NCBI RefSeq assembly: GCF_007992435.1
Contig: NZ_BKAG01000003.1
Coordinates: forward strand, 1-64,000
Reading direction: 5' to 3'
DNA: 64,000 nucleotides
Source of the DNA: Prosthecobacter gellanilyticus
Lineage (GTDB): Bacteria > Verrucomicrobiota > Verrucomicrobiia > Verrucomicrobiales > Verrucomicrobiaceae
The notes under the pieces are model-generated. The model had not been told where the DNA came from. It ran no database searches and was given only the letters and a program-made list of their open reading frames with translations. Shown here piece by piece: positions 63,901 through 64,000 of the stretch. Position 1 is the stretch's first letter. The number at the start of each line of letters is the position of its first letter. The translations under genes and the position numbers were made by a program.

Positions 63901-64000
63901 GTCCCGCTGCGGCCCCACCTTCAACGTCACCAACAGCCTCTACAACAACCGGGCCAAGATCATGCCTGGCAACGTGGAAGAGATGTTCACCACTCTCCAC
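60911..64000 (+). CDS. divergent PEP/pyruvate-binding (PEP-synthase-like) protein, partial
   Basis: The frame is open for all 1030 codons to the window edge, so the 3' end is missing. After about 100 Pro/Thr/Lys-rich residues (probably disordered) comes an ATP-grasp domain resembling the N-terminal domain of PEP synthase, PPDK and rifampin phosphotransferase. Landmarks are GSKTANLYRIADLGVKVPE, RSTGDEDSA (Arg214), LMEMVAEPI and the closing FVQQRQIP (Q438/Q439, R440; QxRP in the family). A swivelling phosphohistidine-like part follows, with GDALVIDDW, SNSHPAVNFGSF (His521, where the family has TCHAAI) and LVIDGQTQKAFVWTDG. The GGRT before the His is lost. From about residue 615 the chain is helical and coiled-coil (EMATVLKQYETQIHDLEAQL), unlike known PEP synthases. 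No PEP-binding barrel is visible so far. Enzyme activity is uncertain. Confidence 0.75.
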   Translation, partial: MSLPISTQLVKTPILGGHEPTPQTQNVQGKDGGRSVSKLIQQFEGETTKTPKSKGPPTGKPPEVVTRDRSVRHATPPEGLQGSVSISKGPKTGPQNGPTTTPEVSPPKPTFEQRVEKFGSKTANLYRIADLGVKVPELAPVSSKEVFDHLMKMDTEGVIMKSWEAMKRNGKVDDVNLKAITDSIGKIFDKGYPFTTEQRKWIEETMAGKVIIARSTGDEDSADTPNAGGNESVLFVEPNTASVSKAMKEVVLSYFGADSLRNRIVGDGLDKVLTSLPKMPVLLMEMVAEPIIDPSKKDPGTRPPVGIAMSTNKVEFTGGEDFQFVSISSAIGPGVNEGSGRIEIDETFVMQGKDGTPLLIYQKPSVKQERIRAMKEEGGKITHQLVKNSKEQAYSPSLSREEARSLVTSTNKIKRLNGGATTEVEGVVGSDKQINFVQQRQIPDSRSKVAPTYVNVGQAKDHSKAFNFTTVVPKSGDALVIDDWSQVCFAETMKEAEGLFDWTGQKHKIVIVRQPDCSNSHPAVNFGSFKTGTGKDKVASPIPCLVVGNYAEMLAMKNEALSSTRPLVIDGQTQKAFVWTDGSFVSGTAISQGRISHHIGLETGTTGEGVEALVGKLKTTPSDQMGTLKEEMATVLKQYETQIHDLEAQLNDNEDTIHNSEGLLCQLQTMKDNFEAVRGAFAKVLAGKDQYTFEPGSHGRLLLVKFLESSLHDIESFPQLIEAEKSASKYLEAMKGSKLENPTFGDQVGAVKDGLTSPMMMRWKRFLTLAEQSGLSQKEITDFKKMVEDMDKMGVTAIWMSTVFDKMYDRLLPSKESLKGESALPHAKTLLQALVKDYETTAPFLRTQQAFQKKLEDAERGVADFSSKSKYEKAFANLKGLAETFIKEPWPDDLDKNPLKKAAQIESLGRMIEVYDSSIKALKNSDFDTAELLQKELEMLDTFKAMFESVFIKADLPSGSPMPKSTYVGKLDQAYKGIKSQVSDQTTKKETENLKAQSRCGPTFNVTNSLYNNRAKIMPGNVEEMFTTLH

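Overview
The window is GC-rich, densely coded chromosomal DNA that looks like a member of the Verrucomicrobiota, probably near Prosthecobacter/Verrucomicrobium. This is inferred from gene families and style. There is a DUF1549/DUF1553 secreted protein, a type I sulfatase, a secreted SGNH-plus-BNR hydrolase, a pectate lyase, a GxxExxY protein, and many genes with weak Shine-Dalgarno sequences. No 16S gene is present to settle the taxonomy.

Layout. 1-470: short gene-poor left edge and a tRNA-Arg(CCT). 468-14.6 kb: mixed housekeeping and secreted genes. These are a degenerate NtrC-like regulator, a Tat-exported DMFase-like protein, ileS, a lipoprotein, small exported proteins, a FabZ-like dehydratase, plsC, clpX, nadB and coaX. 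14.7-19.3 kb: rplS, then pheS and pheT. The two pheST genes are separated by a GxxExxY gene framed by about 47-bp inverted repeats. 19.3-31.5 kb: YbjQ-type protein, a ParE/Phd toxin-antitoxin pair with a perfect 18-bp palindromic operator, several exported enzymes, a lone nuoA, a Dabb protein, a repeat-rich gap, a DUF1549/1553 protein, a cupin, an EF-hand protein and a pectate lyase. 31.6-36.0 kb: a three-gene photosensory operon (heme oxygenase, bacteriophytochrome kinase, receiver-kinase-receiver hybrid), each pair overlapping by 4 nt. 36.1-43.5 kb: a beta-propeller protein, an SGNH hydrolase, a sulfatase, a TrhO-RluA fusion, an AsmA-like protein and SufE. 44.0-59.6 kb: one long co-directional block merging the str, S10 and spc operons (rpsL to map). 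It lacks tuf, rpsN, rpmD and adk, and a gene for a secreted coiled-coil protein is inserted between rpsS and rplV. 59.9-64.0 kb: a DUF6799-type protein, a 600-bp gene-free gap, and the first 1030 codons of a very divergent PEP-synthase-like ATP-grasp protein that runs off the window.

How the parts work together. The ribosomal block supplies translation and secretion (secY, map). IleS, PheST, the tRNA and the TrhO-RluA fusion also belong to translation. The bph operon makes its own biliverdin chromophore (bphO), senses red/far-red light (bphP) and probably passes phosphate to the hybrid kinase. Many exported hydrolases (sulfatase, pectate lyase, SGNH esterases, BNR domain) fit a polysaccharide-degrading lifestyle.

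The less ordinary content is (i) the inverted-repeat-bounded GxxExxY unit inside pheST, (ii) the truncated PEP-synthase-like giant with a proline-rich leader and long helical tail, (iii) small palindromic (REP/REPIN-like) repeats, one of which is read in frame inside ileS, and (iv) the exported coiled-coil gene buried in the S10 operon. No CRISPR array, rRNA, insertion-sequence transposase or phage module was seen.
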